A DNA stretch of 64,000 nucleotides, taken from positions 21,174,203 through 21,238,202 of the forward strand of contig JABAKD010000023.1 of assembly GCA_012845835.1 (NCBI GenBank). Reading direction: 5' to 3'. Position 1 is the first letter of the stretch; every line of letters starts with the position of its first letter. Below are positions 1-11,290 of the stretch, in pieces. The translations under genes and the position numbers were made by a program. The stretch is from Undaria pinnatifida (taxonomy: Eukaryota > Sar > Phaeophyceae > Laminariales > Alariaceae). A model generated the notes under the pieces. It worked only from the letters and a program-made list of their open reading frames with translations. It searched no databases and had not been told where the DNA came from.

Positions 1-960
1 TGCGAACAAATCTGAGCTTTGTAGCAGCTACAGTACATATATATACAATATGTTTCGTATGAACAGAATCTAAGCTTCGGAACAGCTACAGTATATATAC
101 CGTACAATAGTGTAGATATATAGTACAGCTGCCGTGGCCATACGTTGCTGCATCTGTGATGTTGAACAAAGCCCCTGCAGCAAGCGAACTAAGCTTCCCT
201 TATGTTTTATACCTGGAATATAATACAGCTACTACTGCTGTGGCATCACATACATGAGCATGAGCAAATGGTAACCCGTATGACTAGAAAATTTTGCAAA
301 TGCAACGACAGCAGTTGAGATATCACATGAGCATAAACGAATGAACAGGGCCGGTGGTCGTCAGTACCATACGACTGGAAAATTTATCATATGCGAACAG
401 AGTCTGAATATTGAGAACATTTTGCACAAATACTAAATACAGCTGCTGTAGTATCACCTGAGAACGAGTAAAACTATCATCCACACGCTCCAAATAGAAC
501 TTCACGTTGGGGAAACACCGCTCCCCTCACGGGTCACGTGCAGGCCGAACGTATAGGCTTATGTGTAGGTGTGTAGTCGGACCAACCAATGACGTACGGG
601 ATGGAAAAATAGACACGCAAATATACCCACACACAGTAACACCGACTACATGCAAATGCATCCACACATAATCACACCGACTATGCATGGGAGACACACC
701 CACGCATGAGATAGAAACAAGGACGACCCACCCCACGAAAAACACCAGGACAAAGCAAGAGAGGAAAGCAAACGAGCGCGCATGATGTCACGTCTCCAAA
801 CGCGACGCAGCGCGCGGTGCTGATTTGAGCCCAGCACGATCCAAATTCAGAGCATTTGAGCAGTTTCGTGTTCCGAGAAGAAATATATAATGTACACAAT
901 GTACATGTGTGCGCCGAAAACTGGTCGTGGAAAAAGAACAATGATAGTAAGTGGGCCGTC
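1..960. other. No gene recognised
   Basis: AT-rich sequence with short imperfect repeats (GAATCTAAGCTT-like and CACACACC-like tracts). It lies just 3' of the minus-strand exon ending at 997, so it is at least partly intron of that gene. I found no second exon with convincing codon bias and a matching acceptor here. Confidence 0.4.
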
Positions 961-996
961 CAAACTGGTTAATGAGGGATCAAGCATGCGACTCAC

Positions 997-1656
997 CTTA
1001 TCCCTATGGGTGACGTAGGTTGGTTTTGCCTTCTTTGTGACCGAACCAGCAGACACCCCGAGATTGCTGCTATTACCCTCGCCCCGCTCCGTCATTCCAT
1101 CCAATTCGCTAATGAGGCTCTGCATGTTCCCCTGAGTGCGCTTGGGAACGGCCGACCCCGCTGGTGAAGCACTCGTGACGCTCTGGACGTCGTCGTCACG
1201 CTCCCGGTAGCCCTCCGCTGTCGCTGCCACATCCGCCACACCAGAGGCGGAGAAAGAGATGCTCGGAAAAATTAGGTAACCCTCCGCGAACTTCATTTTC
1301 CCCCGGCCGGAGCAGCGCCAGAGGTACTCCGCGACTTGTGGGCACATGTCCCGCTTAGCGCGCTCTTCTATTTCGCCTGGGGATCCTCCTTCGCCAAACG
1401 CTGCGGCCATAATTTGGAAAAAATCTGGTGGGTTGTCCGCATCGCCCGCCGTCACCAACATGCCGAGGGTGGTCTGAAGGTTCGAGGCGGAGAGCGACGA
1501 GGCCGCACGAACGGAGCCGTCTAGCGAAATACCCAACTTCTGTAGCGTCCAGCGACCGGTGCCCTGCCCGTCAGCGACCACAACCGCCTCCTCTATCGTG
1601 TTAAAGTCGTCGGGGACGACTGCCTTCGAGGCATCGATGTTTATTATCCCCGACAT
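997..1656 (-). CDS. First coding exon of an unknown gene
   Basis: An open frame of 220 codons starts at ATG 1656 (MSGIINID...) and ends ...THRDK exactly at a strong splice donor, AAG|GTGAGT (intron begins at 996), in phase 0. The frame would stay open through the donor, but codons beyond it lose coding character (VLFPRPVF..., aromatic-rich), so splicing is preferred. The N-terminal ~110 residues are mixed acidic/hydrophobic, with one Cys-containing stretch (CPQVAEYLWRCSG); residues ~150-210 are Ser/Gly/Asp-rich and probably disordered. Upstream of the ATG lies a pyrimidine-rich leader (minus strand), as in an ordinary 5' UTR. I do not recognise a family. It could be a host gene or a gene of a larger element continuing left of the window. 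Confidence 0.5.
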
Positions 1657-1985
1657 GGAGTCCACACGCAAGGGAAAGGATCAAAGGGAGCAAGGAAAGG
1701 GAAAAAGGGAAAAAAACACCCCCACGACGAAGACACGACGAAAGGAGAGGTTTCTGCGGTAGCCGCGCCAAAACCCCGAAGCAAACAGTGCGAACGGGGT
1801 GGCGCGCGGGCTGCCGAGTGAGAGTCTCAACAGATCAATTCTCAATCTGTGTTTTCCTCTCGAAACAGGGTGCCAAATTGAAAAGTGGGCGTGTGTTCTG
1901 GCTCTCCAAATTATGGGATCTTTATTCCATGACAGATCTGGGATCGATTTTTTCTTTTTTCATATCTGGATTTAATAATGCAAGC

Positions 1986-3480
1986 CGTGAAAACCCCGGG
2001 GAGACACCCTTACCTGTCCCCTCTTTAGTTCTCGGGAGCCGTGTCCTACTTTGTATGGAAAATTGGATGGAAATTCAAACTTCTTCTCTCAGAAACCACG
2101 AAGACAACAAAGGCACACCATAACGCCAGCCACGACCACCACCAGAGGCTAGACAAATCTCAAGCACATATCTGGCCTGGCAGAAGAAGATTGCCATCGG
2201 CCGAACAGAGGCCGAGAAGATAGCAGCAGCAGCAGCAGAACACGAAGAAGCGGAAAGGAGAGCAGCAGCACATCAACGCCGGGCCATCCCACAGGTACGG
2301 TATGATACGCATCGCAGCAGCGAGCACGCACACCGAACTCGCCCGAACACCCAACGGCAGCAACACCCAGCCGTGTAGTGAGGTACAAGAACGATGCGTT
2401 GTTGCTGTGTTTCTCTCTTCCTCTGCTGTTCGTGTCTTGTCGCTATCCTCTTTTCTAAGTCTCCCGCACTCTCTGGTTCTCTCTTTGCTTCTCCCTATTC
2501 TCTCCGTTTTTGTATGTACGTCTCATTCGGAAGTGCGAACATATAGCAATAAACTATGCTGTTGCACTGCTGTATATCATACGAAGTACAGATATATTAT
2601 ACCAAGTATCATCCAGCAGTATCATACACAGACAGTAGTAGATCGGGCGTCACAGATGGTGGACTGCTGTATCATACCCGTTCTCTCGATGTTCGTATGT
2701 GACAGCAGTTGTTCAAACGCTTTCCCTTTCGTTTTGTGCCGCTACCACTGCCGGTACCACCGCTTTAACTATGTGGGGCGCGTGGCTACTGTACATATTC
2801 CGTCCATGCCTGTACGCCTGTACCACTGTCAATATGTGGGGCGCGTTAACCGTTTCTGCTGAACGTACATATCCCGTCCATCCCAACATGTACGTATGAT
2901 ATCATAGGCGACAGCAGTTCAAACGCTTTGCTTTCGTTTTGTGCTTAGTGCTTGATGGCATGGTGTTGTCGCAGGAGTTCAGGCTGGCGGGATGGGAGCG
3001 CCTCTCCCTCTCTGCAGGAGCTTCACCTGCCCCTGCCCCTGCACCTGCGCGGGAGCAACCCCTCCAATGAGCGCCGGCCCAGCACAGCAGGTGGACTAGA
3101 GGGCACTTGAAAACGACGGGCTGCCGTTGCCCCTACCGTGTCGACTGTAACCTGACGGCCCCATGCCTGTACCTGTACCCCTGCCAAGATGTGGGGCGCG
3201 TTACTGCGGTACATATTCCGTTCATCCCAACATGTGCGTATGATATCATAGGTGACAGCAGTTATTCGAATTTGTTCCTTTCGTTTTGTGCTTGTTGGCG
3301 TGATGCTGTTGCCGGACTTCAGGCCGGCGGGATCGGAGCGCCTCTCCATGCAGGCGCTGCACCTGGAGCTGCACCTGCACCTGGAGCTGCACCTGCGCCT
3401 GGAGCTGCACCTGCGCGTGGAGCTGCACCTGCACCTGGAGCTGCACCTCCACCTGAAGCTGAACCTGCACCTGGAAATTG
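1986..3480 (+). repeat. Left arm of a long inverted repeat
   Basis: This segment recurs in inverted orientation to the right as three pieces: 17410-17626 matches about 1986-2150, 15472-15857 matches about 2150-2545, and 10010-11061 matches about 2545-3480. The left arm is the uninterrupted version, so it preserves the empty sites of the two insertions in the right arm. The outer end reads GCCGTG-AAACCCC on the left and has its inverse around 17626. The arms enclose the MULE gene at 5-8.6 kb. Long terminal inverted repeats are common in MULEs, so this may be one large decayed MULE or foldback element. I could not find a convincing target duplication outside the arms. Confidence 0.75.
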
Positions 3481-3500
3481 CACCTGGAGCTGCACCTGGA
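3320..3500 (+). repeat. GCTGCACCTG minisatellite
   Basis: Tandem 12-18 bp units of the form CACCTGGAGCTG repeat about ten times. Every unit length is a multiple of three, so several frames stay open on both strands: Ala/Pro/Gly repeats in one plus frame and Cys/Arg/Ser repeats on the minus strand. An inverted, partly different array of the same units sits at 10120-10240 in the right arm. The open frames over it are best read as a by-product of the repeat. Confidence 0.8.
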
Positions 3501-3928
3501 GCATTGTCTTCAAGGAGCACACGCACGCAAGACCCCGGGACATCGGTGTTATGGAGGGGCTGCGGGATAACCATTGTCTTTTTGAGGTCTTCACGCCAGT
3601 TTACGCTGGGAGGTATTCTGTATTGGACGTACTTGAATGGTTCACTAAGAACGGGTGCCCTTTCGATGTCAGGGTGTGGCTCAAGTGTGAGGATGCAAGG
3701 ACAAAGGAAAACCTCTCTGGCTGTGGTGCGAAAATAATGGCTTCGTAACGGGTGAATGCGTAGAGAGAGACGGCGTAGGCGCAGGGTGGGTCTGAAATAT
3801 TGGGGGTTGGTAGTAGGCATGTTGGGTCGTTGAGGCATCATGGTTCGACGTGGGACGGTGAAAGTCCGCCCTGCGCGGTCGGTCTTGATTGATACACGAA
3901 TGTGAAGTTTTGGCGGAGGCGTGTGCAT
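3490..3928 (-). other. Open frame of uncertain status beside the left arm
   Basis: Outside the inverted arm the minus strand stays open for about 145 codons. It begins near 3928 and contains Pro/Arg-rich and hydrophobic stretches such as EPHPDIERAPVLSEPFKY and PPSVNWREDL. The plus strand is open over the same bases (ending IMAS at 3748). Neither frame has a recognisable domain, an obvious splice signal or clear codon bias. It may be a captured gene fragment inside the MULE-like structure or chance. Confidence 0.2.
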
Positions 3929-3929
3929 G

Positions 3930-4990
3930 GGTGCGTTTGTGCTACATAGGCTTTTACACAGTATGCTTACGTGTTCATGGTTTCCTGCTGTCTTTTTGTT
4001 TTGGGCGGAGAATAGGTGTTTGTTAAGGCATGTTTCGGTCAGATACGCTTCCGCATTTGTTTTGTTTTGTTGGATATGCTCTCAATTGTCCTTTTTGTTT
4101 TGGGAATGTCAACCGCAATTCTATTACCGAAACCCGGGGATGGTGCTTACACCACCCCCGTATTTGCGTGCGCTGGAAATCGAAAACCGCAGAACCGCCC
4201 CAGAACTGCAACAGCATAATATCGAACTTTTTTCATCGCAGATTATTACATGATAACTTCGTCTGTGTCACAAGTGAGGATGCCTAAATTTGTACGGGTC
4301 CTTTACGGTGTCCGATCTGCTTCTCAACAATTTTCGACGTTATTGTTGAATTGTTCGGCGTTGTGTGAGTTAAACTCATTGTTTTACAGCCTGTGCTTGA
4401 ACCATGCCGCCGAATGCCCGCCAAAACGAACAGTCGGCCCAAAAATGGCCGTATTTCGCCCCTTTCACAGGGGAAAGAAAGTTGCGAAAATGTGCTGGAA
4501 CATATCTATGTATATGTGTTGCGTTTTTCATCATTTTCAGAAATTCAGCGAAACGTCAAAGACAATTCAGGGCCCCGTCGGCGAGGTGGGGGTGTACTGG
4601 GGGGCGAGTCTATGCGTAGTGAGCAGGAAGGGTACTGCACTACGACGTTTTCATACATTGTTTTCATCATTCGCAAGAAAAAACTCATACAAATCTATGA
4701 ACATTGAAAAAAATGCCAATATTGGGTATATTTCGACCCATTTTTGGTATTGAAATACAGCTTGTTATTTGTTTTCATTACATTCGTCTGCATTTCACCT
4801 TTGTAACGAACTTGGCTACAACATCGTCACCAACACCGTTGTACCCAAACAACCGAATGCCTAGTGACTAACGCAACGGCTTTATTAAGGAGCCAACGAA
4901 TACCACAAAAAAGGAAGACGAAAAGCACTCCGTCAGGACGTTCATCCCGCTGGTTAAAGTTATATTTTGTTTTAACAACAACCGCCCACA
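3930..4990. other. Spacer without a recognised gene
   Basis: AT-rich, low-complexity in places, with only short shadow frames on both strands. It lies between the inner end of the left arm and the 3' end of the MULE gene. The only notable feature is its lack of similarity to the other repeats in the window. Confidence 0.4.
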
Positions 4991-4993
4991 TAT

Positions 4994-5368
4994 TCAACAC
5001 CCAAAAGTGGCGTTTTTTTTGCTACCCGCCCTGGTGCCCCTTTCTTCCGCCGCACCACGTTTTTTTGAGTTACCTGCTCTAGGGGGCAGGCGAACAGTGT
5101 TCGGGTTCCCGACGAAGGCTGTCAACCCTCCCACCCCGCCTACCCCCGTCTGCACCTGTGCTTGGGTACGGACAGAGGCGTAAAAACTGTTTATCAATGC
5201 TTTGGCGGCTTCAGGCGAGAAAATGTCAGACAGAATACTGCATGTCAGCGCTGGTGTCTTGGAAACATCGGCGTACAACACTTGCTCATCCCGTTCGGCT
5301 GGGCCCTTCTCCCGCAAGTCTAGCAGATCGTCTGGACCGTCTGGCTGCTCCCCATGAAAGCCTTCCAC
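4994..5368 (-). CDS. MULE gene, terminal exon
   Basis: The last ~125 codons of the MULE gene, up to the stop at 4994. The first half is acidic and helical (FHGEQPDGPDDLLDLREK), and the end is Gly/Lys/Arg-rich. An acceptor-like AAGAGACAG lies just upstream near 5400. There is no domain of its own; assignment rests on position and strand. Confidence 0.45.
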   Translation of the reverse strand: MEGFHGEQPDGPDDLLDLREKGPAERDEQVLYADVSKTPALTCSILSDIFSPEAAKALINSFYASVRTQAQVQTGVGGVGGLTAFVGNPNTVRLPPRAGNSKKRGAAEERGTRAGSKKNATFGC

Positions 5369-5499
5369 CCCCCGCCGACACTGGAAGCTGCTGTCTCTTA
5401 AAAGCCGTCAGTTCCAGTGGCTGTTCCTCCGTGGCGATCGGCCGCTATCCATTTAGGCGTGGCAGCAGATGGCCAATCACCCTCTGATGTGCCCCTCAC

Positions 5500-6053
5500 C
5501 TTCTCCGCTAGTCAGTGCTCGTGTAAGAGCCCGACGTGGAATCGAAAGCGTCGGGAGTGGATCATGGCCGCCCAGAAATGGCGGCAGCAAAGCCCTAGGA
5601 CCTGGAGTGTACGGCACCGACACAAGTGGCTACCGTCGGAGAAGAGCGTCAAGAGGTACGTGTAGGTGTGAGAGTCGCGTGACTCGCAAACCTGGAAGAC
5701 GAAGACGACGTCGCAAAGCTTCTCGGCGATGTACTCGATAGTGCGTTTCAACGCCTTCGCGCGTTCCGGGCCATCGGTCTCCTCCCCGCTCAGCTGGCAG
5801 TACAGAATAGCCGCACCCATCTCTTGCTCCATAAGTCGCCGCGGCCACAGGGCGATTGGGAATTCCGAGGCTTCCATCACGCCCTTAAACGCAGTCGTCG
5901 CTGGAATGGCCATTCGAACAGGTGGCAGGTGCTGAATGGCGTCACGAAGCATTGCGGACTCACGCTGGTTGTTGACGAGGCCCGTGAAGCACGTAGCGAC
6001 GTCAGCGAGAGACGTGCGAGCATTACACTTCTGCTTCATCAGCGCGTTCTGCC
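5500..6053 (-). pseudogene. MULE gene, SWIM zinc-finger exon with nonsense codon
   Basis: The exon starts after the acceptor CTTGCAG (exon base 6053) and ends at AAG|GTGAGG (5500). It carries C-x-C...C-x-H, read as CRCRTLQVLGLCCRH, the SWIM finger that follows the catalytic core in MULE and FAR1-type proteins. After the finger the frame reads HVGLLHEH then TGA (5512-5514), then LAEK up to the donor. Family members usually have Trp just here, so the stop is most simply a TGG to TGA change inside an otherwise open exon. Confidence 0.7.
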
Positions 6054-6654
6054 CTGCAAGGATACATAGCGAAAAGCGGGACGTGCGAACATTTGAAGCG
6101 ATGCGGAGAGAGTTGAAGTTGACGCGATGCGGAGAAAGGTTTAGAACGGATGGTGAGCGACACCTTCATTTCCTCCTCCGTAAAAACCACAAACAGCATG
6201 CCGATTATGGGGGGTCACATGACTTGCGCTCCGAAGACGAATATCGCGGAAGAAGAACCAAATCACACAGCCAACCATGCATTCGCCAGGAAAGGTGCAT
6301 GGATGGCCGGGCATGGTTCAGGGGGGAGGCGTAGGGAACGGGGCTGACTGATTTGTGGTGTTGCGGGTGAGCGGAATATACCCAAGGGCCAAAGGACCAA
6401 CCACGAACACGAAAGTGTTTAGTGTCTTAGTCATGCACAACAACACTTACTTGCAACACGATACCACGCCAGTGCAAGACTCTCGCGTGAACGTCAACAT
6501 TTCCCCGCACGGTCCCAATACTACCGAACAAGCAGCGATGAGGTTGCGCTTGGTCTGGCGAAAAACATAACACGTACGTAGAAACACAACTTCAACTCTT
6601 GACGTTGTGCACGAACCCACAGAGAAGGCTAGCGGGGACACGTACTCGGCTCAC

Positions 6655-6777
6655 CGTTTCTGGTCTTCGTAGATCACCCCCATGTATTGGTCTGCCTTGG
6701 GGTATTTCTCGGTGAGGGTCTTGAACTTTCGCCATGGAGGTCTGCTGGCGAGCCACCTTAAACTCGGCTATGAAGGC
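6655..6777 (-). pseudogene. MULE gene, frameshifted exon
   Basis: Bounded by the acceptor TTTTTCCACAG (exon starts 6777) and the donor CG|GTGAGC (exon ends 6655). The first part reads AFIAEFKVARQQTSMAK in one frame. The second part, FKTLTEKYPKADQYMG, is one base out. Together they match the helical region with a conserved -LxEKYP- segment that follows the MULE catalytic core. A single-base indel near 6730 explains it. Confidence 0.65.
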
Positions 6778-7015
6778 CTGTGGAAAAACAACGAAACGGA
6801 AGTTGGGTTCGGGGCAGAATTTATATGCCGTCGCACAGCCAAAACAAATTGGTATGTCAAAATGCTGACGTCCTTGAATTTTTTTTCATAAAATGTACTT
6901 GGGTGTGATTTGAGAGTCAACATTCAAGGCGACATAGTCCAGTGACCGTCAAACCAATACAAAACGCGTCATATTTTGTACGTGCCCCAAGCAAAACCGG
7001 TTCACACATGCATAC

Positions 7016-7361
7016 TGGAGCCCAATTTTTTGGAGAGACCTTTGAGAATGTTGTGGTACAGGTGCCACAAGCAACGCCTGGCCGTCGCGTCCGGGAAGAC
7101 GTGTCGGACTGCCCCCGTCATAGAAGCATCGGCGCCTTGGATGAAGAAACTCGGCTGCTTGCCGCCACGGCATGCAAGGGCATTCTCCAACATCCAGATG
7201 AAAGTGTCAGTCGTCGTGTCCGCTGTGATGGATTGGCCCACGATACGCGTCCGGAAGTCATTATTGATGAAAGCGAACACACCGATGGGCATACGGTACC
7301 GGTTTTTCACGGCCGTCTTATCGTAGAGCGCCACATGCCCGTATCGATGCCACAGAGATAC
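7016..7361 (-). CDS. MULE transposase catalytic exon (MULE domain)
   Basis: The exon begins after the acceptor CGCCCGCAG (base 7361) and ends at a GTATGC donor (base 7016). It encodes the MULE DDE core: WHRYGHVALYDKT holds the first Asp, FFIQGADASMTGAV the second, and ARRCLWHLYHNILKGL is the C-x2-H block typical of Mutator-like enzymes. The Met-Pro-x-G-x-F (MPIGVFAFINND) block between them is also characteristic. The exon itself has no stop. It joins the upstream exon (ending TREQ at 7486) in phase 0. Confidence 0.85.
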
Positions 7362-7485
7362 CTGCGGGCGCGGTTGAGGGGACATACTCGTCTTTTGAAA
7401 TGGCTGCATTCGTCGGTCTTGACGCGTAACAATGACAAGTGGGCACTGACTTCCGGTTGAAACAGTACGAGCGCTGGGCACGTAC

Positions 7486-7700
7486 CTGCTCCCTGGTCTG
7501 CCAGAAAATATGGCTGAGTCGGCCTCCCTCGTCAAGCTTCACCTCGCACACTCCGCGCCCACAATTTCCCTGTCCACCTGGGACCCAAGAGCGTAGAGGT
7601 TTGGAAACGAGCGGCGGCAGAGGTACTGGGTTCATGACAAAGAGCCAGTCCTCGATCATGCGTAGTCGGACAAAGCATAACCAATGATTATATTCCACCC
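7486..7700 (-). CDS. MULE transposase, exon before the catalytic core
   Basis: Ends at the donor GAGCAG|GTACGTG. Residues just before it read GGRLSHIFWQTREQ, equivalent to the L-x-H-L-F-W block that precedes the first catalytic Asp in MULE proteins. The 5' boundary is not clear; coding character is good from about 7700. Confidence 0.65.
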
Positions 7701-8011
7701 GTTCACCACGAGATACATTAAAATGAATACAATACTTTTGAAACATTTTACGGTCTGCGGGCCTTCAATAATGAGAGGTCGGGTTGTTGTCTGTGCTGCC
7801 ACGCCAACCCCTGAATACTAAAGTGACGTCTACACGGGCGGCTAGGCTGCGCACCGCTGGTGAGAATAGGTTTACCATAGTCAGTTCAGTAGGCATGTGA
7901 ATACCAGTGTCCTTCTAACACGCGAGCCTGGAACCCCCCACACACAGGGATACTTCCTCCGAGACCCCTCCTGAAGTTTCCCAAGGGCCCGGGGGGTGGG
8001 TCAGCTCATAC

Positions 8012-8627
8012 TTGACCACATATCTCGTCGTAGACATCGGTAGCATCGAACGCCCGCTCCCCTCCTGTTATCGCCTGCACCTCGTTTTGAACAGCGCGAC
8101 GGTTCACGTGCTCACTGTGCAAATTCTCTGGTACCACCGCGATAGCCTTGGGCTTCATGCCCCAAGCTGGGAAACCGTGAAAACATGACAGCGACATGAG
8201 ACGGCATGAGTCATTCTCGTCAATACCTAACGGCAAGAAGCGGGACAATAAGTTTAGGGGTGCTGCCTGAATGTTCGTTGACATTGAGTACAGCAATTAT
8301 GACAACATACTCATTCTGCTGTTGCGGCCTTGCCTACTCACCAGTCAGATTTACCACTTGTCCCCGCATCTCCCGTGTGAGCTTTCCAGCCAGCCGCATT
8401 TTCGCCGCCGTAACCTCGCGGTCAATGGCGTGGTTGTGCTCGAGCTTTAAGTTTCGCAACGAGGGGTGGGCGTGACTCTTGGCATGCTTGAGACCGAAGG
8501 GTGCGCCAGCTAGCCCGAAGGCTGCGCCAGCTAGCGTTGGGCTGCGAAAGCAACTGTGTTGAATCGATACACGACGCGTATGTAAATACGTGGAAGTGTG
8601 GTGAGCTAAAGCTTTATTTTTCCCCAT
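8012..8627 (-). CDS. MULE gene, N-terminal exons
   Basis: Two exons separated by a short intron. The upstream one (8342-8627) begins with ATG inside a repeated segment (ATGGGGAAAAATAAAGC) and ends NLT-G at GTGAGT. It carries KLEHNHAIDREVTAAKM, like the His-x-His end of FAR1-type zinc domains. The downstream one (8012-8166) starts after TTTCCCAG and ends at GTATGAG, reading KPKAIAVVPENLHSEHVNRR, a typical linker before the core. The upstream 5' boundary could lie further out, for example in the exon at 9456-9706. Confidence 0.55.
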
Positions 8628-8830
8628 CCGCCGGAGGATAGAAAAACGAAAAAAAAAAAGTGACCTGCTTTAGTAAATTTGTCCGTGAACAAGACAAGAA
8701 CATATGAGACAGGAACAGATGTGTGCATATTCGTATTCAGCATTAATTTTGTTTTTTTTTATCCTCTGGCGGATGGGGAAAAATGAAGGTTAAGCTCACC
8801 ACAGCTTTCAGCGGCAACGATTACCCGCAG
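8560..8830. repeat. Head-to-head copies of a MULE 5'-end sequence
   Basis: The start of the MULE gene (CGGATGGGGAAAAATAAAGC on the minus strand, ending at 8638) is facing a diverged copy on the plus strand (GGCGGATGGGGAAAAATGAAG from about 8770), both next to a homopolymer tract. About 120 bp of unrelated sequence lies between. A third copy is at 58308-58440. This looks like a short mobile terminus rather than coding sequence only. Confidence 0.6.
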
Positions 8831-9455
8831 CGACATACCACGCAACGACATGCCACGCACCAACTTTATTCATGTCTCATGCTTTCAACTCGTTTCGCAT
8901 TTGAGGTGTGTCGCGGCCGTCCGCCCCAGGGGGTGGGAAGGGCGTGGTCCCAGGGGGTGGAATGGGAGTGAGGGTTGAGGGGGTGGTAGTGGCTCAGGAT
9001 GTCTTTTAGTGTTATCCGCGCGCTCCATAGATGCCTCTAACGTCCTCAAATCTTCCGCTCGTACGATACCTAGGAGCCTTCACAAGCGTCTAATATTGTG
9101 AAATACCGCGCACGTATTCACAAGTGCTCCCGGCACCAACGTAGGCCGCATACCCACACCCTCACCCACACCCACCCACGCACGCACCTTAAACGGGCAA
9201 CCTATCGTGCTTGTACCGCGCCATTCCGGCGGGTGATGCCAGGCACTGCGTACAGGAGGCAACACAACAATGAAGCCGGTGATCAGTGAGTACAAAGACA
9301 ACACTGGCAACACTGGCTGCTGGTGGCAACTTGCCGTACGCCCCTCGCGTCCCGTTTTATTCAACTCGTTTGACCGTACCCGTTGCGAACAACAAAGTAC
9401 TCCAAGATATACACATGCCCTGCTAACACAGCTTCAGCTCCGGGCATGCGCTTAC
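8831..9455. other. No gene recognised
   Basis: Contains CACCCACACC-type simple repeats near 9150-9190 and short shadow frames. Likely intron or flank of the exon ending at 9456. Confidence 0.35.
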
Positions 9456-9706
9456 CGTTGTCCAAGAAGAGCAGGTACTGCTCTTGATCACGCCTCTCTT
9501 TCCCAGCTCTCTGGCAAACGATTTTTTTCATGTCCACCCTATTGCTCGAGCTGTCGTTCACCCATGGCAATTTAGCGACAACCAGGATAACTGATCCCTT
9601 ACCACACACGCTGCGCAGTTCTTCTTCCACCTCTGCGAGTGTTCCGTTCTCCACCGAAATGGCCTTCAGCTTGACCAGCAATGCTGCTGGGTGGTACGCC
9701 TGGCCG
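9456..9706 (-). CDS. Internal exon of an unknown gene (possibly MULE 5' exon)
   Basis: An acceptor-like CGGCCAG precedes base 9706, and a clean donor AACG|GTAAGC ends it at 9456. The 80-odd residues between are well ordered: hydrophobic strands (KGSVILVVAKLPWVND) alternate with charged helices (GTLAEVEEELRSVCG). No family recognised. It is on the same strand and upstream of the MULE exons, so it may encode the N-terminus of that protein. It could equally be a captured host exon inside the element. Confidence 0.45.
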
Positions 9707-10009
9707 AACGTAAGCAACAGCACGAAGGCCTATAAAACCCTAAGTTCTGACTGGCTGCCGGGGTGTATGCTATCAGTGGTCGGAGCTCAGTGGTCGGCGA
9801 AGCACATATTCGACGGTTGGTTTTCAGCCGCCCGAGAACAGCCGCCCGGGAACTACCATCCCTAGTACCCAAAACTCTGTTGTGGACCAAAGAAGTGAAA
9901 CGAAACGAAAAATGTTTGAACGACTGCTGGCACATACATGTTGTGATGGACGGCTTACGTACGGTAGTCACGCGCCCCACGTCTTGACAGTCGTACAGGC
10001 ATGAAATCG

Positions 10010-11061
10010 CCGATTTACAATCGAAACGGTAAGGGCAACGGCAGCCTGTCAATTACAAGCGCCCTGTAGTTCACCTGCTGTTCTGGGACGCCGCTCACTG
10101 GAGGCGGGGGTTGCTGCTGCGCAGCTGCAGGTGCAGCTTCAGGTGCAGCTCCAAGTGCAGGTGCAGCTCCAGGCGCAGGTGCAGCTCCAGGTGAAGGTAA
10201 CGCTCCAGGTGCAGGTGCACGTGCAGCTCCAGGTGCAGCCTCTGCATGGAGAGGCGCTCCGATCCCGCCGGCCTGAACTCCGGCAACAGCATCACGCCAA
10301 CAAGCACAAGACGAAAGGAACAGATTCGAACAACTGCTGTCACCTATGATATCATACGCAAATGTTGGGATGGACGGAATATGTACCGCAGTAACGCGCC
10401 CCATATCTTGGCAGTGGTACAGGTACAGGCATGGGGTCGTCAGGTTACAGTCGACGCGATAGGGGCAACGGCAGCCCGTCGTTTTCCAGTGCCCTCTAGT
10501 CCACCTGCTGTGCTGGGCCGGCGCTCATTGGACGGGTTGCTCCCGCGCAGGTGCAGGTGCAGGTGCAGGTGCAGGGGCAGGTGAAGCTCCTGCAGAGAGG
10601 GAGAGGCGCTCCGATCCCGCTAGCCTGAACTCCTGCGACAACACCATGCCATCAAGCACCAAGCACAAAACGAAAGCAAAGCGTTTAAACTGCTGTCACC
10701 TATGATATCATACGTACATGTTAGGATGGACGGGATATGTACGTTCAGCAGAAACGGGTAACGCGCCCTACATATTGACAGTGGTACAGGCGTACAGGCA
10801 TGGACGGGATATGCATAGTACCCACGCGCCCCACATATTTACAGCAGTGGTACCGGCAGTGGTAGCGGCACAAAACGAAAGGGAAAGCGTTTGAACAACT
10901 GCTGTCACATACGAACAGCGAGGGAACGGGCATGATACAGCAGTCCACCATCTGTGACGCCCGATCTACTACTCTCTGTGTATGATGCTGCTGTGTGACA
11001 CTTGGTATGATATACCTGGTACTTGGTATGATATACAACAGTGCAACAGCATACTTTATTG
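10010..11061 (-). repeat. Right arm of the inverted repeat, part 1
   Basis: Reverse complement of about 2545-3480, including the GCTGCACCTG array (10120-10240 here) and the TACCACTGTCAATATGTGGG-type segments. Arms differ by scattered substitutions and repeat-unit number, so they are not being kept identical. The arm is cut at 11061 by insertion of the element starting at 11066. Confidence 0.75.
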
Positions 11062-11065
11062 CTAT

Positions 11066-11290
11066 TGTAGTGCGTTAGGGGACCGCCGCGTGAGGGAACC
11101 GCCAGAGCGTTTTTGGGCAGCGCGACCGCCGAGCAAGGGGACCACCAGCAGGTTTTGAGCAGCGGGACCACCGAGAGAGGGGACCGCTAAGAGGTTTCGG
11201 GTAGCGGGGCCGCCGAGTGAGGAGACCGCCAAAAGCAGCGGGACAGCCGATTTGAATTCATACTAAAACGTGCAGATTTCCTTTTTTTCT
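11066..11290 (+). repeat. Left terminal inverted repeat of the 4.4 kb element
   Basis: About four ~45-bp units (GACCACCGAGAGAGGGGACCGC type) followed by a unique end reading ACTAAAACGTGCAGATTTCC. The inverse ends at 15471. The same tandem units recur at 47400-47600. Confidence 0.75.

Larger units (their letters stand above)
4994..8627 (-). pseudogene. Decayed MULE (Mutator-like) transposase gene
   Basis: A multi-exon minus-strand gene whose pieces occur in the order of a Mutator-like transposase: an N-terminal region with an LEHNHAI motif like the His-x-His end of FAR1/WRKY-type DNA-binding domains (8342-8627), a linker exon (8012-8166), the start of the transposase core with LSHIFWQTREQ (to 7486), the MULE catalytic region (7016-7361), a helical exon (6655-6777), a SWIM zinc-finger exon (5500-6053), and a Gly/Arg-rich tail (4994 to about 5370). 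Splice sites are recognisable at most joins, and the core join (REQ|VSLWHRYG) is in phase. The copy looks dead: one exon needs a one-base frame change, and the Trp expected after the SWIM finger is TGA. In MULEs this protein cuts and joins element ends in the nucleus. Confidence 0.8.

Noticed and set aside
3023-3928. 301-codon minus-strand frame over the GCTGCACCTG array
   Set aside because: A third of it is minisatellite translated as Cys/Arg/Ser; only the part outside the array was kept, at low confidence.
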